In this document: one piece after another, positions 20,201 to 28,645 of the stretch
How the letters are laid out: every line of letters starts with the position of its first letter
How positions within the stretch are numbered: position 1 is the first letter of the stretch
Source: Saprospiraceae bacterium
GTDB lineage: Bacteria > Bacteroidota > Bacteroidia > Chitinophagales > Saprospiraceae
Reading direction: 5' to 3'
Length of the DNA stretch: 64,000 nucleotides
NCBI GenBank assembly: GCA_016715465.1
Contig: JADKAA010000024.1
Coordinates: 124,001-188,000 of the forward strand
Notes under the pieces: model-generated
The model's database searches: none
What the model saw: only the letters and a program-made list of their open reading frames with translations
Told to the model about the DNA's origin: nothing
Program-made: the position numbers and the translations under genes

Positions 20201-20497
20201 AAGTTGACCGACCTGAATAAAAAGATGAATGGGGATGGATTAAGGACCCGGTACGAAGGCGCAAGTCCGGTTTCTATCCATGATAGGGTTGATCAGATTA
20301 CCGGAGCTTTGTGGTCAACTACAGCTGCCCCTACCCAAACTTTCATGAATTCGTATGAAGTGGCAGCTAGCCAGGTGGAAGGTGTACTCGCTTCTTTGCG
20401 TGCCATCACCATGGAGATCGAAAAAATGGATGCACGACTTGAATCGGCTAAAGTGCCTTACACGCCGGGCAGGTTGCCGGTATGGAATAAAAATTGA
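17213..20497 (+). CDS. Secreted VPS10/BNR-repeat 'glycosyl hydrolase' (sortilin-like propeller)
   Basis: 1094-aa secreted protein with signal peptide (MRFTHLMVLFLLTICSGLLQ). From about residue 40 to 740 it consists of repeated beta-propeller blades marked by at least eight Asp-box/BNR-like motifs, such as EDGGASW, TDGGKTWKN, TDSGETW, YDGGKTF and NDGGKTWKK. This matches the large Bacteroidota family annotated 'glycosyl hydrolase' with a sortilin/VPS10 N-domain, often linked to peptide or glycan binding; true hydrolase activity has seldom been shown. A charged linker (about 800-830) and a C-terminal beta-sandwich plus coiled-coil segment follow. It is complete, with no type IX sorting tail that I can recognise. 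Confidence 0.85.
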   Translation: MRFTHLMVLFLLTICSGLLQAQKNNKAVDTPVKKDSLKNTDLSGLRFRSIGPAITGGRIVDLAVNPKNTSEFYVASGHGSLWKTTNHGTTFSPAFEGQTSFAIGAVRLDPNNPNVVWVGTGEHNSQTNVIYGDGIYRSEDGGASWTNMGLKNSEHIGGIVIDPANSNIVYVAAYGALRNEGGDRGIFKTTDGGKTWKNTLNISKYTGCFEVHMDPRYSNILYASAHQRMGKGNTVVTGGNESAVYRSTDSGETWQRMMKGMPSESIGRIGLAISPANADIVYALVQAKEGSGLFKSVNRGVSWSKQGPYNSAYPFYMQKLVADPKDENKIYSMDLLNQVSYDGGKTFKPLGEKYKHVDNHAMWIDPNDTRHMLSGNDGGLYETWDMGQNWDFKGNIPIAEIYKVSTDNATPFYNVYIGTQDNNSLMGPSRTLSSYGISNREWTFTLGGDGFETQADWKDSDILYAQSQNGGLVRYDKKTGEQLFIQPVSPVDTGYRFDWDSPLLISNHDNSRLYFAANKLFRTNDKGNSWEVISPDLTRGVPQKMQRLMDRSWSIDEMAAKRSFANITTIAESPLDPNMIYVGTGDGLIQVTNDGGKTWKKATSIPGINDWTRIHHLVASRHDKMVAYAACHALTSGDYRPFLFKTTDGGKTWTSISANLPERGNTFCLAEDHVKAGLLFAGTQFGLYVSVDGGKEWIKFMNGLPTSTYMDIDIQRGESDLVVSTFGRGVYILDDYSPLRSLTNETIPQKATLFPIKDALMYVESSPFGFAGKGFQGANFYAASNPPVGVTFTYFVKEELKSLKQKRRDEEKAKQEKGEDIEYPKYDVLAKEAEQQDAYLLFVISDKQGNIIRKLKTGISKGLNRLTWDFRYQPFKPVNFEAFDDTYAWNSPDIGFMIVPGTYEVTVQQFDGEQFTELIPATSFECLPLNHATIPVVDQRSLDGFNRKVAELSRVLNGADAYRSELADKVKHYRKAVLDAADVAPEIALEINAIHKKLTDLNKKMNGDGLRTRYEGASPVSIHDRVDQITGALWSTTAAPTQTFMNSYEVAASQVEGVLASLRAITMEIEKMDARLESAKVPYTPGRLPVWNKN

Positions 20498-20544
20498 CCG
20501 GTAGCGATGAGGAAACTGATTTGTTTGACCTTATACCGCAATAC

Positions 20545-21087
20545 ATGAATTTCATCCTGGAGACAGAAAGGTTTGGGATGAGGGCGGTCGTGGAAGACGA
20601 TGCCCCGGACTTTTATGAATTGGACAGCGATCCCCTGGTGCACAGGTATCTGGGTAATAAACCTGTGGACTCCATTGAAGTTTGTAAGGCCGTGATCCAA
20701 AACCTGCAGCGACAATACCGGGAAATTGGTTTTGGCCGTTGGGCGGTCATCGACAAGATGACAGGGGAGTTTGTGGGTTGGTGCGGTTTAAAATATGAAC
20801 GGAACATCCGCAAGGATCGCCCGTACAACGACATCGGTTACCGCCTGAAAAGCAAACACTGGGGTAAGGGCATCGCCTCGGAAACAGCTTCTGCCTGTTT
20901 AAAGTACGGTTTTGAGCAATTAAAAATGGAGGAGATCTGCGCGGCGGCACACATTGAAAATACCGCCTCCCAGCACGTGCTCATCAAAATAGGCTTAACC
21001 TGGGTCGAAAGTTTTGAATTTGACGGTCAGACTTGTCACTGGTTTACACTTTCAAGAGCGGACTGGCAAGACCGGCAAACTGGATAG
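20545..21087 (+). CDS. GNAT acetyltransferase, RimJ/RimL type
   Basis: 180-aa N-acetyltransferase of the GNAT fold. The start is set at the ATG at 20545 (MNFILETERFGMRAVVEDD), giving the standard RimJ/RimL opening; the frame remains open upstream to a TTG near the previous stop codon but that extension is unlike the family. The acetyl-CoA region is visible as DIGYRLKSKHWGKGIASET, followed by ENTASQHVLIKIGLTWV. RimJ/RimL relatives acetylate protein N-termini or small molecules; the substrate here is unknown. It starts 47 bp after the BNR protein stop codon and may be co-transcribed with it. Confidence 0.85.
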   Translation: MNFILETERFGMRAVVEDDAPDFYELDSDPLVHRYLGNKPVDSIEVCKAVIQNLQRQYREIGFGRWAVIDKMTGEFVGWCGLKYERNIRKDRPYNDIGYRLKSKHWGKGIASETASACLKYGFEQLKMEEICAAAHIENTASQHVLIKIGLTWVESFEFDGQTCHWFTLSRADWQDRQTG

Positions 21088-21285
21088 GCCATTTGTGCGC
21101 TAAAGCTGTATGGTGTATTTGTAGCAGTGGAGGTGATTTTTTGATGACCAGCTGTTAAGGATTACTTAATTTTACCCTGAATACAAGCTTTTACGTTTCC
21201 TTTACATCATTTTACAGCAAAAAAGAGTCTTGGTTTTCACCTGCGTGTACATTTGCCGCATTGTTTAACCTAATAAAAATAAGGC

Positions 21286-22305
21286 ATGCATTTCCTAATT
21301 TTAACTTTGGTCATTTCGATCTCTTCTTTTTTTCAGACTCCCAAGAAAGCTGAAAGACCCCTTGCTAACGCATCCAGCATCGTGGTGGAGTCCACCGATG
21401 GGGGTAAAACCTGGCACGATCTCAGTGCGGGGCTGCCGGAAAAACTGAGTCCATACTGTATTTATGCCGATGACCGCGAGCTGCTGCTGGGCTACGAACG
21501 CGGACTGTTCCGTTTGAGTAAAAGCGACCAGTCTCAGGTTTGGGTCAAGGACCCATTGGTAAGGGACAACATAACCGGCATCTATCCGGGGAAAACAGGA
21601 CCATTTCTGCGCAACCTGGAAAAAGGTTTCATGCAGGAAATTGCCCATTCCGGTATGTGGCTGCCCATTTATGACAACATGGTTAGTGAAGCCGTAATTA
21701 CCGTCCTGGAAACCGCTGACGGTTCCATTCTGGTAGGCAACGCAGGTGGTTTATACAGGTCTGCCGACTCGGGAAAATCCTGGAAAAATGTTTATGCCAA
21801 AGACATGGTCACCAGCATCACCGAAAAGGGGAACATCATCATTGCGGCAACTTTTGATGGCGTGCTTGTATCTACTGATCATGGCGTTCACTGGAAACTG
21901 GCATTGGCAGAGCAGGGACCCATCCGGCATACCACTTACATCGACGGTCAGTTTGTAGCCATTTGCAGCGGTAAGGCTCAAAATGATCAGGGTATGGGTA
22001 ATGAGGTTGATACCGAAAATTCGGTAAGGGTATCCAGAGATGGCAAGACCTGGAAACGAATGGATGAAAACCTGGCTCCCAAAAGGTTCATCTTTGACAC
22101 CACAAACAGCCAGTCTGTGCGCAGCATCAGGGACATCGAAAAAGCAGGGAACTACCTGTTTTGCAGCCTTAGCGCCGGCATCTACCGTTCTGCAGATCAC
22201 GGCAAAAGCTGGGAACTCGTTTTGGCTGCTCCAGGAGATATGCTTTATGAGATGACCGTTTCGGGTAAGGCCATATATGCCATAAAAGTAATCAATGGAT
22301 GTTGA
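21286..22305 (+). CDS. Secreted BNR/Asp-box beta-propeller protein
   Basis: 339-aa exported protein with a short signal-like N-terminus (MHFLILTLVISISSFFQ). Repeated blade motifs STDGGKTWHDLS, SADSGKSWKNV, STDHGVHWKLA, SRDGKTWKRM and SADHGKSWELV indicate a BNR beta-propeller, a ligand-binding scaffold also found in exo-sialidases, but I see no sialidase catalytic residues. Its last 7 bp overlap the start of the next gene, a membrane-anchored transcription regulator, so the pair is translationally coupled. This context suggests a sensing role: the propeller may be the periplasmic partner of the regulator. That is inference. Confidence 0.78.
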   Translation: MHFLILTLVISISSFFQTPKKAERPLANASSIVVESTDGGKTWHDLSAGLPEKLSPYCIYADDRELLLGYERGLFRLSKSDQSQVWVKDPLVRDNITGIYPGKTGPFLRNLEKGFMQEIAHSGMWLPIYDNMVSEAVITVLETADGSILVGNAGGLYRSADSGKSWKNVYAKDMVTSITEKGNIIIAATFDGVLVSTDHGVHWKLALAEQGPIRHTTYIDGQFVAICSGKAQNDQGMGNEVDTENSVRVSRDGKTWKRMDENLAPKRFIFDTTNSQSVRSIRDIEKAGNYLFCSLSAGIYRSADHGKSWELVLAAPGDMLYEMTVSGKAIYAIKVINGC

Positions 22306-23219
22306 AAAAACGGCTTGATATATTTCGGGGTATGTTGTCTGGCTTTCTGGAAAACCGTAACCTACTTCCCTTATTGGTCCTTCCTTTTTTAGCCTGGATG
22401 GTCATACCGGATGGTGAAAGGGACACCCTGGGATTTTCTCCTGAAAACATGAATCTGGCCCTGCGCCGCACTGCCGACCGATTGCTGCGCGAGTCAGGCG
22501 ACAGCACCAGCCGCATACCGTCGGTCGAACAGACTGGTGAAACTACCTGGCGGCTTCGCATGGAACGACCTTTTGACTACAAACGACTGCCTGCTTTATT
22601 GCAGGCATCCCTCGATATGCACGGCATTACACAGCCTTACGAGGTAAGGGTTCGCCAGTGTATATCTTCTGTCATTGACCTGGGTTACCATCAGCGCGAT
22701 GTCCTGGATACAAATGCCGTCGTGGCCTGTGATGGACGCGAAATGCCCAATGGCTGCCATTACATCGAAGTGGCCTTTACCGGGACTAAAAAAGCCGGCA
22801 ATTATTTTCTGGTCAAAGCAGGTGTGATTGCAATGGCCTTACTGGTTCTGGCCGGCTTTTGGTACAACGGTCGTCAGCATAAAACGATGCCAGCATCGAA
22901 TACTCAGGAGCCGCACTGGTTGGTTTTTGGCAACTCACAACTGGATGCAGACAATCAGATCCTGCAATGCAGTGAGCTGCGCCAGAACCTTACCTTTCGT
23001 GAAACGAAATTGCTGCAACTGTTTGCGGCGAATCCCGATAAATTACTGGAAAGAGATTTTATACTGCAGGAAGTTTGGGCCAATGAAGGCATCCTGGTCG
23101 GCCGGAGCATCGACGTGTTCGTCTCGCGCCTTCGTAAAAAACTCCAGACAGATCCAACCGTAACCATCTCCGTGGTGCATGGTGTGGGTTATCGCCTGGA
23201 AGTAAATAAACCTGCATAG
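22299..23219 (+). CDS. Membrane-anchored OmpR/PhoB-type winged-helix regulator
   Basis: 306-aa protein with an N-terminal membrane segment (about residues 20-37, LENRNLLPLLVLPFLAWMV), a periplasmic-size middle (about 38-165), a second membrane segment (about 170-190, VKAGVIAMALLVLAGFWY) and a C-terminal winged-helix DNA-binding domain (about 205-305) with FRETKLLQLF, LLERDFILQEVW, GRSIDVFVSRLRKKL and VHGVGYRLE, the classic PhoB-type effector domain. The order is the reverse of ToxR/CadC, where the DNA-binding domain is N-terminal. It overlaps the propeller gene by 7 bp. Likely a one-component membrane signal transducer whose operator is unknown. Confidence 0.85.
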   Translation: MLKKRLDIFRGMLSGFLENRNLLPLLVLPFLAWMVIPDGERDTLGFSPENMNLALRRTADRLLRESGDSTSRIPSVEQTGETTWRLRMERPFDYKRLPALLQASLDMHGITQPYEVRVRQCISSVIDLGYHQRDVLDTNAVVACDGREMPNGCHYIEVAFTGTKKAGNYFLVKAGVIAMALLVLAGFWYNGRQHKTMPASNTQEPHWLVFGNSQLDADNQILQCSELRQNLTFRETKLLQLFAANPDKLLERDFILQEVWANEGILVGRSIDVFVSRLRKKLQTDPTVTISVVHGVGYRLEVNKPA

Positions 23220-23471
23220 CACCTGAACGCTTTGTCTGTGAGGTCATCGCGAAATAGCTGTAATAAACATTTGCTTTTGGTAAGATAAAAATTTAGAGTT
23301 TACCTTAATTAAACCATAAAAATATACGGCTGTCAAATGGGTTAAGTTATGGATATAGGAGTACAGTTTCCTGTTTTCATCGTCTTGTAAAAAAAGATTT
23401 AAAATGGTTTGCCTTATTAAGTGCAATACCCTCGTTAAAATATTTTTTATCACCATCAAAAAACAGCCTGG

Positions 23472-24677
23472 ATGAAAACATTTGCAATTATCGGCATGTT
23501 GATAATCACGGTGAGCAGTCTGTGGGCGCAGACACCCAAACTGTACGTTCACATTGTCTCCCACAACGAACCCACAGACAACCTCGATGCGCCTCCTGGC
23601 CTTAATTATGCCACGGCCAAAGCCAATGTACTGAAGATGGCTGTCCTCGTCAATGAAAAGAATGTAAAATGGAACCTGCAGACCTCCGATGGTTTTGTGA
23701 TCGGAGCACTTCAGTTTGATTCCGGAGGCACTTCGACAACGGATGTTTTTGAGACTTTGGCAAACCCTCCATATGAAGACAACATTGAAATTGATCCGCG
23801 CTCTAAAAATAAAAGTGGACGTAATATAGCCGATCAATATTATTTGCTCGACTCATTGGGTGCCAGCCCCAGCACGACCGTTGGTGGCTTCCTTTGTTAT
23901 ATTTGTGAACCGAGTTCTATGGAAATAGATTGGTGGCAGTATCAGGATACAATTATTGGCGCCATCTATGGCAATAAGGTGAAATTTGATTTGTTGTCAG
24001 GGGCCGGCAGTGCAGGGGCTACAGTCCATTGTAATGATTTCTACGACTTTGGTATTTTCAAGCCAGATTCACCGTCCAATTTTTATCAACACAACCCGGA
24101 TCGGAACTTATGGTGTTTGGGCACCGGCTGTGCTCCGATTTTAGACTCACTGGATGACGAACAGGCCATCATCGACCTCATTAAGGGTCAGGCTGACAGC
24201 ATACAACTGGGGCTTTGGCCTCAGGATAAGTTTTACGTAAGTCGCATCATGACCAACCAGCGGGAATACGGACCCATGTTTTTTAAGAAGATGGCCAAAG
24301 TGATCGATGCACTCAACCAGGTGGATGCTCAAAAATTGCAATGGGCTACCATTGGCGAGACCTTTACTGCGTTTCAGGAATGGCAGGCCGCTACAGGTCT
24401 CGACCACAGTCAATGGGGGTGCGGTCAGCAGGTCACACAAATAGGCCGGGATGCGAGCGAAGAAGGTATAAAAATTTATCCCAATCCGGTGCCAGACCAG
24501 ATCACGGTTGACATCTCCGACCAGCTTACGCACGAGGTGGAGATCTTTGATCATTTGGGCAGGTTGGTCACAAGAACACAAGGAAGATCCAGTTTGTCCC
24601 TTGATTTGTCTGCCCTGAAAAGTGGCATGTACCTGTTGCGTGTGGAGGACAGGGTATTTAAACTGATAAAACAGTAA
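23472..24677 (+). CDS. Secreted protein with type IX secretion C-terminal sorting domain
   Basis: 401-aa protein with a signal peptide (MKTFAIIGMLIITVSSLWAQ) and a C-terminal type IX secretion sorting domain (about residues 325-401: IKIYPNPVPDQITVDI, LGRLVTR, LKSGMYLLRVEDRVFKLIKQ), so it is likely exported and surface-attached. The central domain begins KLYVHIVSHNEPTDNLD and contains several Cys and acidic patches (CYICEPSSMEIDWWQYQ). It faintly recalls polysaccharide-deacetylase-like TIM barrels ('HIVSHNE') but I cannot confirm a family. Transcribed alone after a 252-bp gap. Confidence 0.7.
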   Translation: MKTFAIIGMLIITVSSLWAQTPKLYVHIVSHNEPTDNLDAPPGLNYATAKANVLKMAVLVNEKNVKWNLQTSDGFVIGALQFDSGGTSTTDVFETLANPPYEDNIEIDPRSKNKSGRNIADQYYLLDSLGASPSTTVGGFLCYICEPSSMEIDWWQYQDTIIGAIYGNKVKFDLLSGAGSAGATVHCNDFYDFGIFKPDSPSNFYQHNPDRNLWCLGTGCAPILDSLDDEQAIIDLIKGQADSIQLGLWPQDKFYVSRIMTNQREYGPMFFKKMAKVIDALNQVDAQKLQWATIGETFTAFQEWQAATGLDHSQWGCGQQVTQIGRDASEEGIKIYPNPVPDQITVDISDQLTHEVEIFDHLGRLVTRTQGRSSLSLDLSALKSGMYLLRVEDRVFKLIKQ

Positions 24678-24769
24678 CTGTACCGCAGATCAATTCAATG
24701 GATCCCGGATATTAATATAGGCAGTCAGAAAATTCTGCTAATTTAGCACCGGACATCAATCGCAAAGAC

Positions 24770-25393
24770 ATGATCAAACAACTGTATTCCATTTTTTTGG
24801 CAATGATTTCTTTGATATTTTCTTCATGCACCACCGGATACGACAAGGTGAATGGTCAGTGGTCGTGGGTGTCATATGATGAATCTGTTGGCAAGCGCGT
24901 AAAGTACCTGGAAGGCGTCGATCAGGAAAGTTTCGAAGTACTGTCCAATGAAAATTATGGCAAAGACCATAATCGCGTTTACTATCAGGGAAGACTGGTG
25001 AAAATGGCTGACCCTCATTCCTTTGAAGTTTTGAATGACAGGGGATATGCCCGCGACAAAGACCGGGTGTTCCTGGATTGTGAAAAAATATTTCGCGCCG
25101 ACCCGGTGTCATTCAAAGTAATGGAGTTTCCCTATGCAAAAGACAAAGATCATGTGTTTTGCGGTACCATACCCATGATACTCGATAAAACTGATGTTGA
25201 AAACTTTAAGGTGACCAATACCGATAAACTCATGGCTGCCTCAAAATCCACCATTCGATCGTCCTATTTTATCGAATTCAATCCGGCATATAAGTGGATA
25301 GAGGCTGAAGGCTCCAGCCACGTGGTGATTGGCGATTGGGGTACAGGGGAAGCCGGTACTAAGAAGTTTAAGGGCATTCGTGAACTCAAATAG
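24770..25393 (+). CDS. DKNYY-domain lipoprotein
   Basis: 207-aa lipoprotein: N-terminus MIKQLYSIFLAMISLIFSSC with lipobox SSC. Three repeats of the DKNYY pattern follow, around YGKDHNRVYYQGRLVKMADP, YARDKDRVFLDCEKIFRADP and YAKDKDHVFCGTIPMIL, each ending in 'aDp.SFevl'. DKNYY proteins are common, extracytoplasmic and of unknown function. The C-terminal third lacks repeats. It is 20-60 bp before the DUF2255 gene in the same direction, possibly in one operon. Confidence 0.82.
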   Translation: MIKQLYSIFLAMISLIFSSCTTGYDKVNGQWSWVSYDESVGKRVKYLEGVDQESFEVLSNENYGKDHNRVYYQGRLVKMADPHSFEVLNDRGYARDKDRVFLDCEKIFRADPVSFKVMEFPYAKDKDHVFCGTIPMILDKTDVENFKVTNTDKLMAASKSTIRSSYFIEFNPAYKWIEAEGSSHVVIGDWGTGEAGTKKFKGIRELK

Positions 25394-25454
25394 TTAGCAG
25401 GAATAGCCCCGTATGCAATTAAAGCTCAGCCTTTTCAATTCAATCAGAAAAACC

Positions 25455-25856
25455 ATGAAATCTACCCCCTTCCCAACTACATTCTTAGCCTACTTTGAGA
25501 AACACACCCTCATCGGCATCATCGGCGGCAGCACCCGGACCCAATTTCTCGATATCTGGATGGTAAATGTGGACGGCAGGATCTTTGCCAGAAGCTGGGA
25601 GAAAAGTGAAAGGAGTTGGTTTACCGCAATGCGGGATGAGGGCGTTGGGAAAATAAAATTTGGAGAAGTTGTGCTGAATGTCAAAGGCAGTCCCTTTGCG
25701 GATGCTGAATTCAACCTGCGCATTGATGATGCCTACCGGCAGAGGTATACTGCTGCTGAAAGCCGGTTTTATGTGGAGGGCATCACCAGACCCGAATACA
25801 GCCAGTACACGATGGAATTGTTTTTCGATGAAGCGGGACCAACTGCCGAAAGTTAG
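25455..25856 (+). CDS. DUF2255-family protein
   Basis: 133-aa cytoplasmic protein matching DUF2255: LIGIIGGSTRTQFLDIWMVN, then GRIFARSWEKSERSWFTAM and RIDDAYRQRYTAAESRFYV. The fold resembles F420/FMN-binding split barrels and the family is often found with oxidoreductases, but no activity is established. The frame opens at an ATG at 25413; the ATG at 25455 (MKSTPFPTTFLAYFEKH) matches the usual length better and is chosen. Confidence 0.8.
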   Translation: MKSTPFPTTFLAYFEKHTLIGIIGGSTRTQFLDIWMVNVDGRIFARSWEKSERSWFTAMRDEGVGKIKFGEVVLNVKGSPFADAEFNLRIDDAYRQRYTAAESRFYVEGITRPEYSQYTMELFFDEAGPTAES

Positions 25857-25939
25857 AAAATAGGCTTATCATTGTTTTTTTAAGCCCGGTGGCAATTATT
25901 GGGCAGAATTGATAACTTTACTTCATAAAAGCAAAAAGT

Positions 25940-26356
25940 ATGATCGTACAAAAGCTTCCCTTGCCTCCATTTACAGAAGAAACGGCCAGACAGAAAATAC
26001 AAATGGCGGAGGACGCCTGGAACAGCAAAGAACCGGAGCGCGTTTCCATGGCTTACACGCCGGATAGTGCGTGGAGAAACCGAAATCAATTTATAAATGG
26101 GCGCGAAGAAATAGTACAATTCCTCAAAGCAAAATGGGTAAAGGAGATCGATTATAAACTGAAAAAGGAATATTGGGCCCACACCGGCAACCGCATTGCC
26201 GTCCGTTTTGAATACGAATACCGTGACAGCTCCGGTCAATGGTGGCGAGCTTACGGCAATGAAAACTGGGAGTTCGACGAGAATGGCCTGATGCAAAAAC
26301 GGTTTGCCAGCATCAACGATCTTGCCATCCTCGAAAGCGAAAGAAAATTCAAATAA
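25940..26356 (+). CDS. DUF1348 (SnoaL/NTF2-like) protein
   Basis: 138-aa protein clearly of the DUF1348 family, with an NTF2/SnoaL-like alpha+beta-barrel fold: LPLPPFTEETARQKIQMAED, then AWNSKEPERVSMAYTPDS, INGREEIVQFLKAKW, NRIAVRFEYEYRD, WWRAYGNENWEF and KRFASINDL are all in place over nearly the whole length. These proteins are cytoplasmic, small and of unknown function, with conserved aromatic and Arg/Asn residues lining the pocket. It stands 83 bp after the DUF2255 gene and complete. Confidence 0.88.
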   Translation: MIVQKLPLPPFTEETARQKIQMAEDAWNSKEPERVSMAYTPDSAWRNRNQFINGREEIVQFLKAKWVKEIDYKLKKEYWAHTGNRIAVRFEYEYRDSSGQWWRAYGNENWEFDENGLMQKRFASINDLAILESERKFK

Positions 26357-26438
26357 AATCCCATAGACCGTTTACCACTTTACATTCACCAGGGTTATGC
26401 CGGTTTTTTATATTTTTCAACATTCAAACTAATTTATT

Positions 26439-26951
26439 ATGTCTAAAAAAATTACCTTGATCGCGGGTCTCTTAGGCTCATTTGCCCTGGGAAAAATGAC
26501 AAGCTTTCAACATCCACAACCGTTGAAAGAGCCCGTTGAAACTGATCTGCGCATCATCAAACCAATCAATACAAGTCATATGAAATTAGGCGCATTTTCC
26601 ATCAGCCTCAGCGTCAAAGACCTTCAGGCTTCCAAACAATTTTACGAAAACCTCGGCTTTATCCAGTTTGGAGGTGATCTCCAGAAAAACTACCTCATCA
26701 TGAAAAATGGCAATGCACTCATTGGCCTTTTTCACGGCATGTTTCAAAACAACATCCTCACCTTCAATCCGGGCTGGGATGAGAATGCTCAAAACCTGGA
26801 GGAATTTGACGACATCCGGGAAATCCAGAAGGAACTCAAAAGCAAAGGTATAAAACTGGAAAGTGAGGCGGATGAAACTACCACTGGACCTGCCAGTCTA
26901 TTTGTGGTTGACCCCGATGGAAATGCCATTCTGCTGGATCAACACCGGTAA
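26439..26951 (+). CDS. VOC-family (glyoxalase/dioxygenase fold) protein with N-terminal export-like extension
   Basis: 170-aa protein. The C-terminal ~120 residues form one VOC module: MKLGAFSISLSVKDLQASKQ, FYENLGF, IGLFHGMFQ, GPASLFVVDPDGNAILLDQH. It starts with about 48 extra residues including a hydrophobic stretch (ITLIAGLLGSFALGKM), which may be a signal or anchor; an internal ATG at 26580 would give a bare VOC protein. The upstream ATG at 26439 follows an AT-rich leader and is kept. Candidate metal ligands fit the VOC pattern but the substrate is unknown. Confidence 0.78.
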   Translation: MSKKITLIAGLLGSFALGKMTSFQHPQPLKEPVETDLRIIKPINTSHMKLGAFSISLSVKDLQASKQFYENLGFIQFGGDLQKNYLIMKNGNALIGLFHGMFQNNILTFNPGWDENAQNLEEFDDIREIQKELKSKGIKLESEADETTTGPASLFVVDPDGNAILLDQHR

Positions 26952-27048
26952 ACCGGTACTTTTGTTCTTTGATTAATATGAATGAGTTTTTAATTAAATT
27001 ATACTCCTATAAGCATACGGACAATAAACCACAACGTGAATTAAATAG

Positions 27049-27840
27049 ATGATAAAATTAATCGGCATACCCTTCGACGGCAATTCTTCTTTTTTAAAGG
27101 GCCCTGCCCTGGCGCCTGGCCGCATCCGTCTGATGGAAACAGAAGGATCGGCAAATGCCTTCAGCGAAGGTGGTTTGCACATTGTCAACGGGGTCAACTA
27201 CCAAGACCTGGGCGATATTTCTTTTCCTACCCAAAATCCTGTGGCGGCTTACCACATTATCCGGGACCGGGTTCAGTCTGAGTTGGCAGCAGGTGGCCAA
27301 CTCATTTCCCTGGGAGGCGATCATTCGATTTCCTTTCCCATCATCGAGGCGCATGCCGAAAAATATTCGGATCTGCACATCCTCCACCTCGATGCCCACG
27401 CAGACATCTATGACAATTTTGACAACAACCCCTATTCTCATGCTTCACCCTTTGCCAGGCTGATGGAAAAGAAACTGGTGAAGTCACTTACCCAGGCAGG
27501 CATCCGTACCTTGACGACACACCAGCGGGAACAGGTTTATAAATTTGGGGTCAGGGTCATTGAAATGAAAGATATTTCTTTTGATTTTGTATCCCAACTT
27601 CAAGGGCCTTTGTACATTTCCCTCGATCTCGACGTCCTCGACCCCGCTTTTGCGCCGGGCGTCTCACACCATGAACCCGGAGGTTTGACTACAAGGGATT
27701 TGATCCGCATTTTACAGCAAATTTCCGTACCCATAGTAGGAGCAGATTTGGTAGAATATAACCCCATGCGCGACCTCAACCACACCACAGCCATGGTCGC
27801 CTACAAGTTGTTCAAAGAGCTGGTGAGTTTAATGTCATAA
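27049..27840 (+). CDS. Ureohydrolase (arginase/agmatinase family)
   Basis: 263-aa Mn-dependent ureohydrolase. All metal-binding signatures are present: GGDHS (about residue 89), DAHADIYD (about 111-118) and SLDLDVLDPAFAPGV (about 190). These hydrolyse guanidino compounds such as arginine, agmatine, guanidinobutyrate or formiminoglutamate; which one cannot be read reliably here. The N-terminal MIKLIGIPFDGNSSFLKGPA is typical of agmatinase-like members. It is cytoplasmic, intact and monocistronic by spacing; no hut or speA neighbour is present to hint at the pathway. Confidence 0.88.
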   Translation: MIKLIGIPFDGNSSFLKGPALAPGRIRLMETEGSANAFSEGGLHIVNGVNYQDLGDISFPTQNPVAAYHIIRDRVQSELAAGGQLISLGGDHSISFPIIEAHAEKYSDLHILHLDAHADIYDNFDNNPYSHASPFARLMEKKLVKSLTQAGIRTLTTHQREQVYKFGVRVIEMKDISFDFVSQLQGPLYISLDLDVLDPAFAPGVSHHEPGGLTTRDLIRILQQISVPIVGADLVEYNPMRDLNHTTAMVAYKLFKELVSLMS

Positions 27841-27905
27841 TGGTGTACTTGGTTTTTTATTTGGAACAATAGAAATATATATAAAAAAAATTCAGACCCT
27901 ATTAC

Positions 27906-28631
27906 ATGGCCAACCACTTGTTTTTAAAGCAAACCGACCACCGTCCCTGGCCCATGCCCACCGGCAACTGGACCTATTACCAGGAATGGAACCGCGCCAT
28001 TTTCATGCATTGGCAGCTTCCCATGAATGAATTGCAGAAATTTGTCCCCTCTGGCTTAACCCTCGATGACCACGACGGCAAATGTTACATTTCTTTGGTC
28101 GCCTTTACGATGGAAAACATTCACCCCAGGTATTTGCCTGCGGTGCCACTGGTCTCCAATTTCCATGAAATAAACCTCAGGACCTACGTCATCCGCGACG
28201 GAAAAGCAGGAGTATATTTCCTCAGCATCGAAGCAGAAAAATTACTGTCGGTTTGCCTCGCCAGGGTCCTGTCTTGCCTGCCTTACCGCAAAGCCCTGCT
28301 GAAAAGAGATGGTCACACCTATGGCTCGCATAACAAAACCCTAAGCCAAAACCTCCACCTCGAATATGTCCCCGGTAAGCCCCTGACCACCAAAAGCGAC
28401 CTGGACCAATGGTTGACAGAACGCTACTGCCTCTACCTGGAAAAAAACAAAAAAATATACCGCTACGACATCCACCACGAGACATGGTCCCTACGCGAAG
28501 TGACCCTGCCCCGCCTCGATCTGCAATACAAAGTCGGCAATTTTATTTTGTCACCCACCACCCTCCAGACCTGCCATTATGCCGATGGCGTGCAGGTAGT
28601 GTCGTGGCCCAGGGTTTTAGTCGATGGATAA
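27906..28631 (+). CDS. DUF2071 (YqjF-like) protein
   Basis: 241-aa protein of the DUF2071/YqjF family, related in fold to acetoacetate decarboxylase-like beta-barrels. Recognisable segments are FMHWQLPMNELQKFVPSGLT, YISLVAFTMENIHPRY, NFHEINLRTYV, GVYFLSIEAEKLL and YRKALLKRDG. Length agrees with the family, and the end (HYADGVQVVSWPRVLVDG) is close to the usual terminus. Function is unknown. Immediately downstream is a phosphoribosyltransferase lacking its 5' end, so a deletion may have happened right at the end of this gene. Confidence 0.85.
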   Translation: MANHLFLKQTDHRPWPMPTGNWTYYQEWNRAIFMHWQLPMNELQKFVPSGLTLDDHDGKCYISLVAFTMENIHPRYLPAVPLVSNFHEINLRTYVIRDGKAGVYFLSIEAEKLLSVCLARVLSCLPYRKALLKRDGHTYGSHNKTLSQNLHLEYVPGKPLTTKSDLDQWLTERYCLYLEKNKKIYRYDIHHETWSLREVTLPRLDLQYKVGNFILSPTTLQTCHYADGVQVVSWPRVLVDG

Positions 28632-28645
28632 AACCGCGCGTCTAA

